Assembly (NCBI GenBank): GCA_010909165.1
Contig: VJWM01000016.1
Coordinates: 496,001 to 560,000, forward strand
Reading direction: 5' to 3'
Source: Anthoceros angustus
Lineage: Eukaryota > Streptophyta > Anthocerotopsida > Anthocerotales > Anthocerotaceae
Length of the DNA stretch: 64,000 nt
Both the position numbers and the translations under genes were made by a program. The notes beneath the pieces are model-generated. The model was not told the DNA's origin. It ran no database searches and saw nothing but the letters and a program-made list of their open reading frames with translations. Below, piece by piece: positions 21,645 through 34,567 of this stretch. Position 1 is the stretch's first letter, and every line of letters starts with the position of its first letter.

Positions 21645-24600
21645 TGTGGAATGGTTTTGCATCCAAAGCGCAAATACATTTACCCTCTATGTCGTTATAG
21701 TCCTAGGATTCGATCCCAAGGGAATGGTGTTGTGTCAAGGTGTGCTAAATCTATGGATTCTAGACACCGTCGCTCACTCTCACTACCACCCACCACCAGT
21801 AGTAGACTCGGCCATGATGGCACGGTGGCGGGTCCCACCAGGCCGCCTTTGAGTCTATTCATCACCGGCTTCTCTAACACGGACCTAGGGGCTATGGGCA
21901 TCGGACACCTATATCGCCTCACCTTTACAGAATTTCTGATTCCACCACCGCTTCCACTCCTCTTACATTTCGATTTTCCCTCACACACTCACAATCCCTC
22001 CCGGTAGCACTCATCTACCCCTCGGAACCTTTCCCTTCCAATGAACTCTCCCTCGTCTCGGCCACACGGACCCCTCCCTCCTTGGGCCACACAGACCCCT
22101 CCTTGGGCCACACGGACCCTCTCTCATGGAATGAACACACAGTGTGGCGGTTGGAAAAGAGGATCGGGAAAAACCCGGTCGGTGCTTGGGCGATTCGCCT
22201 TCCCGGCGGTTCCGCCTCGGCCGGCAATTCCTACCTCTTTTCGGTGGCCGCTTCCGTTACCCAGGCGTGGAGCTTGGCCACTCCGCTCTCGACCATCCGA
22301 GATCTTCCGGCCTTCTTGTGACCGGAAGGCGGTCGCGAACCCGTTTGATCTTGACGACGTCTCCAATCAACCCCACTCGGCGGTTCGATACAGTTCACAC
22401 GAAATCGTAGAGACACCCAGGGTCTCTTATACATCTGGGTGGTCCAACACGACTCACTTCTCTTTAGTGTCTAAAATTGTAGCTCCTACCACGGCGCCTT
22501 ACCAATCTAAGCCGACTCTGGTGATGGAACTCCCTATCCCTCGCAAAAACCCGGTCCTAGGCTATCGCGACTCCCTAAAATCAGCTGCCGCCTCGCGGCT
22601 GCCTCGCCCCTCGGCCCATGGGGACCCTCTCGCTCTTGACCTTCGCGATTTTCCCCACAACCTCCACCTCACTCTCCTTTGCTGAATTTCCCTCGCGCCT
22701 TCCAGCGGACGTTGCCTTTGTGACCTCTATGTCCATTGTCCCGCTCCTCCTCATTTGGACAACCATCTGCTCCTCCCTCCATGCTCGCTGCGCCTCGCTC
22801 ATCTCTTCCGGCACCACTTGCGGAGGATAGGCGCCCGCTCCTACTCGAAGGAACCAGCAGTAGCTGTGGCGGTCAAGATGTCTGACCGGTGGTTTACGCC
22901 CCTCCTGTCCCAACAACCACATACACGTTTAGAGTGAGCACGCTCACATGCGGCGAGGACATGAGCATCCTCATCCGGACGCCCGTAACTGTCGCCCTTC
23001 GATCTGGTCCTTACCCTCTCCTCCGTGGACAATCCTGGGCGGGCTGGCGATTCTCCGGAGATCATCCCTCCATCTGCGACACTCCCAGCCGGTGACTTCC
23101 CCACCTCGGTTCCCGTTCCACGGCGGTGGCTGGTTTAGCCACCGTGGTGGTTACTTCCACGGTGGTTGTTTGGCTCTGCGGTGGGCTCCTTTCTTGGTTT
23201 GGCCACCTCTCTCTTGACTCGGCCTAGCTTCGTCTCTTTCCGCTTGTACCTCTCATGACTTCTTGAATTTCTCCAAGGCGCCATCGCTGCTCCTGGACTC
23301 GCGAGACCTCATCGAAGCTCTTCAATTGTAGCATCGCCCCGACTGATTTACTAAAGCTTCTGAGTGGACATGCCTTAAGCGCTCCTGTGCCTTGCATAAG
23401 GCGCGCACTCCGTCTGCGCTCCTCGGCCGCCTTGCTCTCGCCTTCAGGGCTTTCCAACTTCTCCTTGAGCAACTTCTCCTGGCCTTGCACACTCGGCCAG
23501 TGAGAGCCATGGTCGAGGAGATCCGCTGCGTCTGTGCCATGGCGAAGTCAAACCACTGCAAATCCCAAATTGGGCTGTCCCTTGCCCATCCGCCTCCACA
23601 ACAATTCTCGCGGCGGTGTCTCCTATCCCCACCTCGGCCAGGTTCGGTGAAATGTCGCCAAAAATGTCCGGAGCTCGTTGCGGTCTCGGTGAAGTTAACC
23701 CTCCTCTCCTAGGGGTTGGTCTTGCCTCTTCCCCCTTCATTCTCCCCTAGCGGCGGTCATCCCCCACGGGAGGGAGCAACTTGCCATTTCCCTTTATTTT
23801 CTCCTCCTTTACCGCGTTCTGCTGCCGTCTTGACTGGTGACCACAGGTGTGGCTGTGGGTTCCTCCTCTGCTGGTGCTCCCTTTTTCGCGATTTGCCGTG
23901 CCCTTCTTCTTACCCTTGGAAACTTCCCCACCCTCTTAGAACCTTCCGAGCGCACTCCCAACTGGAATCCTTGCGAATCCTCCTTCAATTCCTCCTCTTC
24001 TACCTTGAGTTCGGCCGGCTTCCAACCATGCGGGACGACTTCAACTCCGTTAAACACCGGAATGCAAATACATGAATCGGAAAAGGCGAAATCAAGGAGG
24101 AGGGAAGGAGTAAATTCGCCTTCTCCTCACGGCTCTTTGAAAATCATCCTCCCCAATCAATTTGTGTACCCTTGACCACCTCGTGAAGAAAAACCAAGAA
24201 GTGATCCGCCATATGATCCGACTTCGGTTCAGAGGAAACACAAAATCCATTTGGCCAATCCCACCATGCGAGACACGAGTTGGCGAGTCACCCACCATTG
24301 TTCACTCTCACTTCCCGAGGCTTCATGGCGCGGCCTGCGGCTTTCAAGGTCTTCTTTGGGGTCAATCACCAAGCTCCCATCCTTGATGCTTCGCCCATAC
24401 CTTTGCTCGAAGAGGCCAAATCCAGTTCTTTTTCCTCGCGTCACCCTCTTGCGACTTGGTCCCTTAATTGCGGGCACTCTTGCACCAATGTCGTAGCACC
24501 ATTTCTTCTCCATGAACTTGAGGCCCGGCTCACGGGCCGGCTCTCACTTTCCGATGGTCCATGTTGGGCCCTGCGTGAGTAGATTTCGGCGCGGCTGGCC

Positions 24601-25226
24601 ATCTCCTTCTCGTTGTTTCCCAAAACAAAACCTCGACTACCTGCAGTCAGTCGGGAAGAAAAATCGAGCCGCCCTGGCGCTCCTTCCACGCCTCCTCGCG
24701 AACTTGCGGCGCCGATTTCTCTCTCGCGCCGCTCTCGATCGTCGGCGCCTTCCTCTGCCGCAGGATTGCTTTGGCGTGGGTTGCGCGCCCCTCTTCTTCA
24801 CTCCGCTCCGCCCCTCACGGAAAGTCGCGACCTCATGATCTTGGGTGTGCCTTCTCCCGATTCGCTCCGGTAGTAGCTCCGCCACTAGGGTTGTAAATTC
24901 CCACAGTGCATGCGTCCGTTTCTCGGTGGTGGTGGAACTAGCCACCACCCACTTGACTACTCAAGCGTGGCATATTGTGAGCATCCCTAGCATATATAGA
25001 CACCTTTTATTCTAAAATTCCCAATACCCAAGGACTCTATTTCTACCCCACCCTCTGGGTCAAACCTAAGGTCGAAAAATTATTATTATCTCCAAGGGCC
25101 AAGGACCATTCCGTATAAAAGACGACTCGAGACGATTCTCAAAGCACTCTATTCTAACACATCAAAACAAAAAAATCGTTCATCGACACTTGAGAGGCGG
25201 GGTTAGTGCACATGTGGTCTTCCATA
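21645..25226 (-). repeat. 3' LTR of the gypsy element
   Basis: About 3,582 bp, matching 31,019-34,567 end to end. The outer end on the plus strand is tgtggaatggttttgc and the inner end is ggtcttccata. A TATA-like catatataga lies near 24,991. Differences from the other LTR are mainly clustered small indels. Confidence 0.93.
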
Positions 25227-25245
25227 CTCCCTTCTCATTTGTTGG
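25227..25245 (-). promoter_or_regulatory. polypurine tract next to the 3' LTR
   Basis: On the element's sense (minus) strand, gagaagggag abuts the start of the 3' LTR. It sits in the position and has the composition of the plus-strand primer used in reverse transcription. Confidence 0.6.
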
Positions 25246-26482
25246 CGTCCTCGCCAACTTATTTAATATTTCTTGACCCGCCAACGTTGTGGCGGGGTGA
25301 GCCACTAAAATCTTGAGTTGAATTGATCCGTTGTCGAAAACTTCAAACTCGAAGGGCCCCATCCATCGAGATGTAATTTACGGAAAATGCATGTATCGGT
25401 TATCATATAGTAAAGCGGATCCCGGGAACAACGTATTCTTGGCGCTTCAATCTCTTGTCGTGCCACTCCTTCCTCCTTTCTTTGGACATCCCGCATAACT
25501 TGGAGGCTTGTTCTCATCCTCCGTGTGTCGTGAAACCCACCAACCTTTCCAAGCGACTTTCCTCCACGCATTCGACTTGGTTCCTGTATTCTCGGGGTGG
25601 AACTTGAATTCTATTGGCATACGGAATGCCGTAAGTAAGATAATACGGGGTTTCTGCGTTGTCACTTTTCCATGTCCGATGCGCCCAGTCTTGAATGCGA
25701 TTTCATATCGATCATACGCATAGCGGTGAGTTTGGTTAGGATCTTGCACAACAAGCCATTTGCCTTTTAGTGACCCATTGGCTTTTGGGTTATAAGGCGT
25801 GGACTTCACATGGCGGCGTTGAAGTGGTTGGTCATGTTGGAGATTACGATTGAGAAATGTGTTCCTCTGTCACCCGGCTCCAGTGCAGCCATATCGGTGA
25901 TGATTTGCTCGAGCAGAATCGCGGCGTGCGCGAATCTGGCGATTCGTGCTTCTACCATCCGCGTCTCGATGTCTGTGGCCACGGGATGTATTGGTTTTGG
26001 CGAGCCTTGGTTTTGGGTGGATAGGCCGACAAAATCGATTCCCCCCCGAATGGTGCGGTGCAAGTATGGGGACAAGGGGCCATTGGGTTGTTCTTGGCTT
26101 GCCGACCCTTTGGCAAGCGTCACGTCGCTTCACGAACTGGCATCCTTGTACATTGTAGGCCACCAATAGCCGCCTCAAAATTTTCTCGCATGTGACATCG
26201 GCATAATGACCTCCGCCTCTTCTTCGTGTAAAGAGCTCGGGACTCTCACGCTTGATGCGTACCATAACCGCTCCGCCGTCGTGACTCGGTATAAATTCAT
26301 ATTGTGCCGTGTGAATGGTGCGGAGTAGTGGAATGACGCTTTGAATCTGTCTTGGATAGATGTGGAGGAATTTGGCGTGCCAAGATAATCGTATATCTCG
26401 ATATGTTGGTCTTGAAGCCTCCCTTCTCAATCGATCCCTCCCAGGCTTCACTCGTTGGTTTGCAACTCCTGCAGTGTCTCAT
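25227..26482 (-). pseudogene. gypsy integrase region
   Basis: Minus-strand frames show the zinc-finger-proximal helix as pieces of a C-x2-C type end (RCDACQRVGKP in one frame, near 26,115), followed by an aligned core with IHPK and ATDIETRMVEARIARFA (about 25,920-26,020). The conserved STPYNPKANGS segment after the third catalytic residue lies near 25,780-25,805, and FDNGSIQL, typical of the C-terminal domain, near 25,330. At least three frameshifts separate these blocks. Integrase inserts the cDNA copy into the host genome. As read this copy cannot do so. Confidence 0.85.
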
Positions 26483-26589
26483 CGGGAAAGTCGTCTTCGT
26501 CCACCTTTCCTTCTGTTTTCAATCGAGATATGAAGTCGGCATTGATATGCTTCCTCTCTCGTTTCCTTTGTGAAGGTAAACTCACAGCA

Positions 26590-27610
26590 AGATCCAGTGC
26601 TATTCCGAAGGTCGGGGTTTATTCACAAGGTGTTTCAAGGCAAAGTGGTCAACATGGAACACAAATTCATACGAGGAGGTAGTGTCGAATTTCGACCGAG
26701 TAAACCATTCCGATTCTTGGCGCTCCGTGGTGGTATACTTTCGCTCGCGTCCGTTAGTTGTCTCCGGCATAGTAGATCGGAAAATCCTTCTTCTTCTCAT
26801 CCGTGCTAAGGGCCCAATTGCAAATCTGAAACATCAGCAGCGTGGAACTTCTTACTCGATCCGGTCCTTTTAGCGTGGGGCTGTAGCGGTGTGGTGCGTA
26901 AGTCACGAATGCTTCCTCCCGTTCGTCGTCCATTCCTCCATCCTTCCTTAACAAGCTCGTTAGTGGGCAGCCGCTTGGCGAAATTTGGAGCAAGCGTCTA
27001 TAATGACCATCCCGGGAACCGCGGAGTTCCTTTAGCGTTGTTGGTGCTCTAAGGGTGGCGATGACCTTTACCTTGTCCGGATCTACTTCTATACCTCGGC
27101 TTGAAATTCGATGCCCCGAATTCCTCGACATGCGGTAGCACTACGGATGCGAGCATAATTGCGTTGCTCGACGGCGCTCCGAACGCCGAGGTGCGGCGGA
27201 TGGTCCTTGCGGATCGTCCGGAAAACTTCCATAAAGTCGCGGAGGAAGTCCTTGAAAATTTTGACGATGGCTCGCATGAAGGACCCGGTGCTCCGTCAAA
27301 TGCGCTGCGCTTGTAAGCATATGTCCCCGATCGGTTGTAAAAGCGGTCGAGGCCAATCGCTCTCCCTAAGGTGCGGTGATTATACCAGTACCGTCTAGGA
27401 ATGAATCGCCATTACACTGCGACGGATCCGAGGATATTATCGATGAAGGGTAGCGGAAAGTGATCCTTCTTGGTGACCTTATTCAACCTTCTCCGGTCGA
27501 CAAACTCGGATTTTGCAGGCCTCTTAGGTACTACCACTATTGGAGCCACCCATTGTATTGACTATAGGATAGATCACGTCCGCCTTGGTACATCTCCAAG
27601 CGATCCTTTA
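26590..27610 (-). pseudogene. gypsy reverse transcriptase and RNase H
   Basis: Plausible translation blocks on the minus strand are QWVAPIVVVPKRPAKSEFVD and RRLNKVTKKDHFPLPFIDN at about 27,440-27,560 (the fingers region), TYAYKRSAFDGAPG near 27,300 (a variant of the usual MPFGL segment), IEVDPDKVKVIATLRAPTT near 27,050 (thumb/connection), and YEFVFHVDHFALKHLVNKP near 26,610-26,670 (RNase H). The polymerase active-site motif is not readable intact; the region around 27,190 is scrambled by indels. RT copies element RNA into DNA and RNase H removes the RNA. Confidence 0.88.
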
Positions 27611-28099
27611 CCTTGAGGAGTACTTGGATTTAACTTGTCTTGTGGAATCCTTGGGATTGCTCACGGTTCCAGTCAATCCTATGCTCGCCCCATTCTTTGG
27701 GGATCCTTCATGTACCTCGGCGAAAACATCGATGAATTACGCAGCTTGCTTCATTCCTTCCTCCAACGCCGCATCCATTGTTACGGAGAATTTGAGCACC
27801 TTCCGGAAGAACCTCAACGTCCTTGACTTCATCGGCACTCGCTCTCAGTGCGGTGCTAACCCGAATCCTTCTTCGGCTCCGTTCCTCTTCTCTCATGCCC
27901 CATTCCCTAAACAAATCCTCCGGCGTGAATGCGTGGCGCCTCCTCCAGCTTTCTCCACTGCTTTTGTTAGAATCCACCGGACCCCTTCGCGGAGCATTCG
28001 GCGGTTACCCGTAGACCCTCGGTTAATTGTATATGGATATCTCTGCGGTAGTCCGCTCCTCATCGACCATGAGATGTGTGCGAGCAGGAACCTATCTTC

Positions 28100-28910
28100 C
28101 TCTTCATCTCCCGGACGTGTCCTCTGAGAGTGTACCCTACATTTTGATTGGAGTTTCACGCATACATGTCCTTACTCCACGATAGGCACATCCTTCCCTC
28201 CTTGGTCTTGGGATCCCATTCCAGCGGTTTAAAACCGACTTCCTTCCCCCAGGCGTGCATTGCGATCGTACATCCATGTTCGGCCAATTAGGACGTCGTA
28301 CCACAGCGATTTTCTTTGGATGACTACATAATCCATCAAGTAGGGATGGTTCCAATGGTCGTTAGCACCCTGTCGGTTCCCCAAGCACCATTACGGACAT
28401 GTCGGCTAGCCTCAAAACCTTGGTAGTATGTTCAATATCCAAGCCCAATTTCCTAGCCGTGTCTTACGTCATAATATTTACAGGCCGTGTCGAGAGGCAC
28501 TCCTTTAATGACACATCCGAAATTTCCACAGGTTGGTGGGCCTTGATCCACCATGGATACCAAGTTCACATGGCTGGTGGTATAGGAACATTGCGCCTCT
28601 TTTTGGGTTGCGCCTCTTTTAACGCCCTCGATCTGTTGCCTATACGCGGATTGTCTCGGAGTTGTCCGAATGTGATCATGAAATGTTGGTCCATGATGGC
28701 CTCGGCGAGATTGAAGCGGTGGCCCGACCTTCGCCATCCGATTTGGTTGGTGTGGGTTCCGTTCGTCATGACTTGGTGGTGGCCCTTCCGGTGGGGTGGT
28801 GGACTCCCACAGGGTGGTGGAAATCGACACCCGCCTTTTCCCGTAGCCTCCTTGCCAATTCTTCTTGTATCATATCCATGACTTCGCCCGTCGTCCTGGA
28901 AACCCTAACT
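28100..28910 (-). pseudogene. gypsy aspartic protease region
   Basis: The minus-strand frame gives VDQGPPTCGNFGCVIKGVP at about 28,490-28,560. It is followed by VLRLADMSVMV near 28,390 and, in the next frame, MDYVVI then YDVLIGRTWMY near 28,280-28,340, the C-terminal strand-helix (LIGRxWL type) of retroviral-like proteases. The catalytic D-T/S-G triad is not clearly visible. Position between the gag zinc knuckle and RT supports the call. Confidence 0.6.
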
Positions 28911-29109
28911 CGGTTCGGTAACTTTCTCGAAATCGGTAGGGTTCCACCCCCTTGACTTTCGTGACCCTTCATTCACCTTTCCGCCCTGGAACACTCAATG
29001 TCTCATTGCATCACTCTTTTGCACATATGGTCCATCCAAGTCACCTGCGGGACTTGTTTTTTCTTTGTTAGCGTTCCGGTGTTGGTATTTCCTTCATGGC
29101 GACACTCTC

Positions 29110-30960
29110 TCCCTCATCCGATCCGTGGTCGTATCCGCCTCCTTTCTTCTTTTTTCCCCCGCCTCTCTTTTGCTTTTGTGCTCCTTGTTCTATGACCATG
29201 AGGCTTCCCCATAATAATCGCTTCCTCTGCGTCTAATCCCTCCAAGCTCCTCGGGGTTCCAATCTCGGCATCCTCCCATACCGCCATAAGTGCGTCCTCA
29301 ACATGCATGGCGGACCGGACTTGGGTTTGGTCGTGAACTCCCGTTCGGGTGGGCTGATCCTCACCGTCTTTGGGGCTTTGGCGAGCACACTTCACCGCCA
29401 AATGCCCTGCGCTTGCAATCTTGACATAGTTTATCAAAATCTCCATTGCCTTGGAGTTGGATAAGGGCATGTGCGCATAGTGTCAAGGTTGCGATTATAG
29501 CACAAGGCGGTGCCCATTGGATTGTTACCCGCCCGGTGATTCTGACGCCTACCCGTGGAATTACGTAGGTTGGCCGGGTACATGGTCTTTGGGTACACGG
29601 GTTGGTTGAACCTCCGGATCGGTATGTATCTTCCCGGACCCTCTTCCTCCTCTTCCTCATATCCCGGCGGTGTACCCTTGTCGTCGGACAATTAGCTTTG
29701 GAGTGTCCCTGCCCGTTGAGCAGAAGAGGTTGGCTCGTGGGTTCGTGACTCTCCGCCTCTCATGTTCCTTGACCGCATTAAGATGGAATTTCGAATTTTG
29801 CCATCATCTCCTCCATCTTGTTCCCTGTTGTTCTACTTTCTTGGGCTGCCACCTCGGCCTCCCTCTCGCTTGTTCCGTCCTTTTTGCGTACATCGCCTCT
29901 GTTTTGCCCTCCTTGTTGTCCGTGCACGACCCTTCATTTCTTTTTCCATTTGGCGCGCTCCTCATCGATGCGCTTCCTCGAATCACTCGTTTCCTCCTCA
30001 GGAACTTTCATGGAATCTTCGTGGAGCTTTCTTCACGATGAACTTCCTTAGGAGGATGAGGATCCCTTCTTTTTTCGATCCTCAGGCTTCTTCTTCTCCT
30101 TCTTAGCCTTCCTCCTCCCTTGCGGGTTGGATTCCTCATAGTTTAGCCTTGATAGCCTTGCCCAAATTCTTCTCCGCTTGTAACCTTACGTGTCTCCCCA
30201 TCTTAGAACCCGGGCCTTTAGCGAACCACCGTATTGCTGCAACTCGAGTGAGGGCCACTTGATCGCGTGGTGTGAAACCTCTCCACATACGCAAGGTTTC
30301 CTTCTTTCCTCTGCACTTTTCAAGCTTGGACAACACGTATCCCTCACGTCAAGCCCCGAACCTTTCACGGAGGCGGTTTTAATTCTTCATAGGTTCTTTG
30401 GAGGTGTGGTGACTTGAGGTATTCGCCTATACCCCTGGACCCCCGAAGAACTCCATAGAACAATGAATCTGTTGTGCATCTCCGCTTCTGGTTTGCAAAT
30501 GTCGCTCAAAGCGCTCAACAAATTCATCGGTCTTCATACCCCTTCCCTCTCCATCGGATAAGGTTGCTTGGTGGTGACCACCACCGGCGTGGTGGTGGTC
30601 ATGACTATCGTTCTGATTCGTGTGGTTGGTCCAACAACGGTTCTGCGGAGTCGATTGATCTCCAGCGATCGCACACTTTTGGAAGAGAGGTCGTGGATGG
30701 AATTGGTCGAGGTTCCTTGGCGGTGGTACCTCGTCCAAGTCCGAGGTTGGGGATCTTGCTCCAACAAGATCGGACCCCGTCCCTGTTGCTTCCTTACCTC
30801 CTTCTCCTTCCAGCGGGTGCGTCTTCCTGGACCCTCCTCAACTCGCGGTTTTGCAACCTTTCCTTGTTATGCTTCTCTTGTGGCCTTCCGTCCGACTTGA
30901 CTCTGAACCCTCTCAACGTGGCATCCATCTACCTAACTAGATACACTCCAAAACTAGACA
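29110..30960 (-). pseudogene. gypsy gag with zinc knuckle
   Basis: The first part (30,427-30,738) ends FERHLQTRSGDAQQIHCSM, like the start of a retrotransposon gag capsid domain. Low-complexity basic and Glu-rich stretches follow. A CCHC zinc knuckle is split over two frames near 29,405-29,440: LCQDC in one, SAGHLAVKCARQ in the next. Frameshifts break the ORF repeatedly. Gag packages the element RNA into virus-like particles. Confidence 0.7.
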
Positions 30961-31000
30961 CCTAAGCTATGGTTAGTCCCCTATAACCTTGTGGTTTCAT

Positions 31001-31015
31001 TCCCCAGCAGCGCCA
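31001..31015 (-). promoter_or_regulatory. primer-binding site, tRNA-Asp-like
   Basis: On the minus strand, TGGCGCTGCTGGGGA begins three bases after the end of the 5' LTR. It matches the 3' end of plant tRNA-Asp (complement TGGCGCCGTTGCCGGGGA) except for a small internal deletion and a substitution. That primer is typical of Tat/Athila elements. The deleted bases may again reflect indel noise. Confidence 0.75.
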
Positions 31016-31018
31016 AAA

Positions 31019-34000
31019 TGTGGAATGGGTTTTGCATCCGAAGGCAAAGAGGCCACATTTACCCTCTATGTCGTTATAGTCCTAGGATTCGATCCCAAGG
31101 GAATGGTGTTGTGTCAAGGTGTGCTAAATCTATGGATTCTAGACCTACCGTCGCTCACTACCCCACCTTCTACCCACCCACCGTGGTAGACTCGGCCACC
31201 CGCGTGGCCTTGACAACGGCGGGCCTGTGGCGCCGGTCTATTCACAGCTTCTCTAACACGGACCTAGGGGCTATGGGCATCGGATACCTATATCGCCTCA
31301 CACTTGGGAATTTCTGCGATTCCACGCTTCCACTCTCACGCTTTCCGATTTTCCCTCACACGCTCTCACAATCCCTCCCACAGCTCACTACCCCAGAACC
31401 TTTCCCTTCCAATGAACTCTCCCTCGTCTCACGGGCCACAGACCCCTCCTTCCCAGGCCACCAGACCCCTGGCCACCTCAGACCCCTCATGGAATGAACA
31501 CACACAGTGGCGGTTGGAAAGAGGATCGGGAAAAACCCTGCTTGGGCGATTCGCCTTCGGCTTCCGCCTCGGTCTGCGGCTCCTACCTTTTCCGGCGCGG
31601 CTTCGTTACCCAGTGGAGCTTGGCCACTCCGCTCTCGACCATCCGAGATCTTCCGGCCTTCTTGTGACGAGGCGGTGCGCTGTTTGATCTTGACGACGTC
31701 TCCAATCAACCCCACCGGTTCGATACGGAAGTTCACACGAAATAAATCGTCTTTGAGAGACACCCAAAGGGTCTCTTATACATCGTGGTCCAACACGACT
31801 CACTTCTCTTTAGTGTCTAAAATTGTAGCTCCTACCACGGCGCCTTACCAATCTAAGCAACATGACTCTGGTGATGGAACTCCCTATCCTCGCTACAAAA
31901 GGAAACCCGGTCCTAGGCTATCGCGACTCCCCTAAAATCAGTGCCGCCTCATGATTCTTTGCCTCCCTCGGCCCATGGGGACCCTCTCTTCGCCCCTCGA
32001 TCCGAGCGATTTTCCCCACAACCTCCACCTCACTCTCCGCTGAATTTCCCTCGCGCCTTCCGCGGACGTTGCCTTTGTGACCTCTATGTCCATTGTCCGC
32101 TCCTCCTCATTTGGACAACCATACCCATGCTCCTCCCTCCATGCTCGCTGCCTCGCTCATCTCTTCCGGCACCACTTGCGGAGGATAGGCGCCCGCTCCT
32201 ACTCGAAGGAACCAGCAGTAGCGCTGTGGTCAAGATGACCGGTGGTTTACGCTCTCCCAACAACCACATACGCGTTTAGGTGAGCAGCTCACCATGCGAG
32301 CGAGGACATGAGCATCCTCATCCGGGCCGCGTAACTGTCGCCCCGATCTGGAGGTCCTTACCCTCTCCTCCGTGGACAATCCTGGGCGGCTGATTCTCCG
32401 GGATCATCCCTCCATCTGCGACACTCCGCCGGTGACTTCCCCACCTCGGTTCCCGTTCCACGGCGGTGGTGGTTTAGCCACCGTGGTTGCTTCCACGGTG
32501 GTTGTTTGGCTCCTGCGGTGGGCTGCTCGGCCTTCTTGGTTTGGCCACCTCTCTCTTGACCTGCTAGTCTCTTTCCGCTTGTACCTCTCGCTTCTTGAAT
32601 TTCTCCAAGGCGCCATCGCTTCCACTGCTCCTGGACTCATGAGACCTCATCGAAGCTCTTCAATTGTAGCATCGCCCCTTGACTGATTTACTAAAGCTCT
32701 GAGTGGACATGTTTCGCTCATGCCTTGCATAAGGCCGCCGCACTCCGTCTGCGCTCCTCGGCCGCCTTGCTCTCGCCTTCCAGCTTTCCAACTTCTCCTT
32801 GAGCAACTTCTCCTGTTGGCCTTGCACACTCGGCCGGTGAGAGCCATGGTGCTTGATCAGATCGCTGCGTCGTGCCATGGCAAGTCAAACCAAATCCCCA
32901 AATTGGGCTGTCCCTTGCCTCCCACCAATTCTCGGCGGTGTCTCCTATCCCCACCTCGGCCGGACGGTTCGGTGAAATGTCGCCAAAAATGTCCGGAGCT
33001 CTGCGGTCTCGGGCTGAAGTTAACCCTCCTCTCCTAGGGGTTGTGCCTTGCCTCTTCCGCTTCATTCTCCCTAGCGGATTCATCCCCACACACAGGAGGA
33101 GCAACTTGCCATTTCCCTTTATTTTCTCCTCCTTTACCCGCGTTCTGCTGCCGTCTTGACTGGTGACCACAGGTGTATGTGGGTTCCTCCTCTTGCGGTG
33201 CTCCCCTTTTCGCCGATCCCGTTCGACCGTTGCCGCCCTTCGCTTCTTACCCTTGGAAACTTCCCACCCTCTTCCGAACCTTCGAGCGCACTCCCAAGCT
33301 GGAATCCTTGCCGAATCCTCCTTCAATTCCTCCTCTTCTACCTTGAGTTCCGGCTTCCAACCATGCGGCGGACAACTTCAACTCAGTTAAACACGGAATC
33401 GCAAATACATGAATCGGAAAAGGCGAAATCAAGGAGGGCCGAGGGAAGGAGAAATAAGTCGCCTTCTCCTCAGGCTCTTTCGAAAATCATCCTCCCCAAT
33501 CAATTTGTGTACCCTTGACCACCTCGTGAAGAAAAACCAAGAAGTGATCCGCCATATGATCCGACTTCCGGTTACATAGGAAACAAAATCCATTTGGCCA
33601 ATCCCACATGTGAACACGAGTTGGCGAGTCACCCATATTCACTCTCACTTCCCGGCTTCATGGCGCGGCCTCTCAAGGTCTTCTTTCTGGGGTCAATCAC
33701 CAAGCTCCCATCCTCGATGCTTCTCGCCCATGCTGCTCGAAGAGGCCAAATCCGATTCTGCGGCCTTTTCCTCGCGTCACCCTCTTGCGACTTGGTCCTT
33801 AATTGCGGGCGCACTCTTGCACCAATGCGGGCGTCGTAGCACCATTTCTTCTCCATGAACTTGACCAGCTCGCACTCCACTCTCACTTTCGATGGTCCAT
33901 GTTGGGCCCTGCGTGTGAGATTTCGGCTCGGGCGCCATCTCCTTCTCGTTGTTTCCCAAAACAAAACCTCGACTACCCTGCAGTTACGGTGGAAGAAAAA

Positions 34001-34567
34001 AATCGAGCCTCGCGCTCCTTCCACGCCTCCTCGCGAACTTGCCGCGATTCTCTCTCCTCCGCGCCGCTCTCGATCGTCGCGCCCTTCCTCCTGCACCGGC
34101 GGTGATTTGGCTGGCGTCGTTGCTGTGCGCCCTCTTCTTGCAGCTCGCTCACCCCTCACGGAAATCGCGACCTCGCGTCTTTGGGTGTGCCCTTCTCCCG
34201 ATTGCGCTCCGGTGGTAGTCCCGCTCCGCCACTAGGGTTGTAAATTCCCCACACATGCGTCCGTTTCTCGGCCGTGGTGGAACTAGCCACCACCCACTTG
34301 ACTACTCAAGCTGGCATATTGTGAGCATCCCTAGCATATATAGACACCTTTTATTCTAAAATTCCCAATACCCAAGGACTCTATTTCTACCCCACCTCGG
34401 GTCAAACCTAAGGGTCGAAAATTATTATTATCTCCAAGGGCCAAGGACCATTCCGTATAAAAGACACTCGACGATTCTCAAAGCACTTTGCTATTCTAAC
34501 ATCCAAAACAAAAAAAATCGTTCATCGACACTTGGGAGCGGGGTTAGTGCACATGTGGTCTTCCACA
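31019..34567 (-). repeat. 5' LTR of the gypsy element
   Basis: About 3,549 bp. In the sense direction it starts TGTGGAA at 34,567 and ends at 31,019 with ATTCCACA. A TATA-like box (plus-strand catatatag near 34,335-34,343) lies only about 225 bases in, so U3 appears short and R-U5 very long. The long GC-rich remainder contains overlapping ORFs without recognised domains. Confidence 0.93.
34336..34346 (-). promoter_or_regulatory. TATA-like box in the 5' LTR
   Basis: The minus strand reads ctatatatgct within conserved LTR sequence. An identical box is found in the 3' LTR at about 24,990-25,000. It is the best candidate for the element's transcription start region. Confidence 0.5.

Larger units (their letters stand above)
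21645..34567 (-). mobile_element. complete nested Ty3/gypsy LTR retrotransposon
   Basis: Two direct repeats of about 3.58 and 3.55 kb flank a 5.8-kb interior with gag, protease, reverse transcriptase, RNase H and integrase sequences in the order seen in Ty3/gypsy elements, all on the minus strand. The LTRs begin TGTGGAA and end TTCCACA (TTCCATA in the 3' copy). CTCG flanks both sides (21,641-21,644 and 34,568-34,571) as a 4-bp target-site duplication. The primer-binding site resembles the tRNA-Asp type used by the Tat/Athila group. The coding region has many frameshifts. The element interrupts a MULE transposase gene whose frame resumes exactly across the site. Confidence 0.93.

Noticed and set aside
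32718-33326. 202-aa minus-strand ORF inside the 5' LTR
   Set aside because: The equivalent stretch of the 3' LTR (23,224-24,060) has different frames, so the ORF is not conserved even between the two LTRs of one element.
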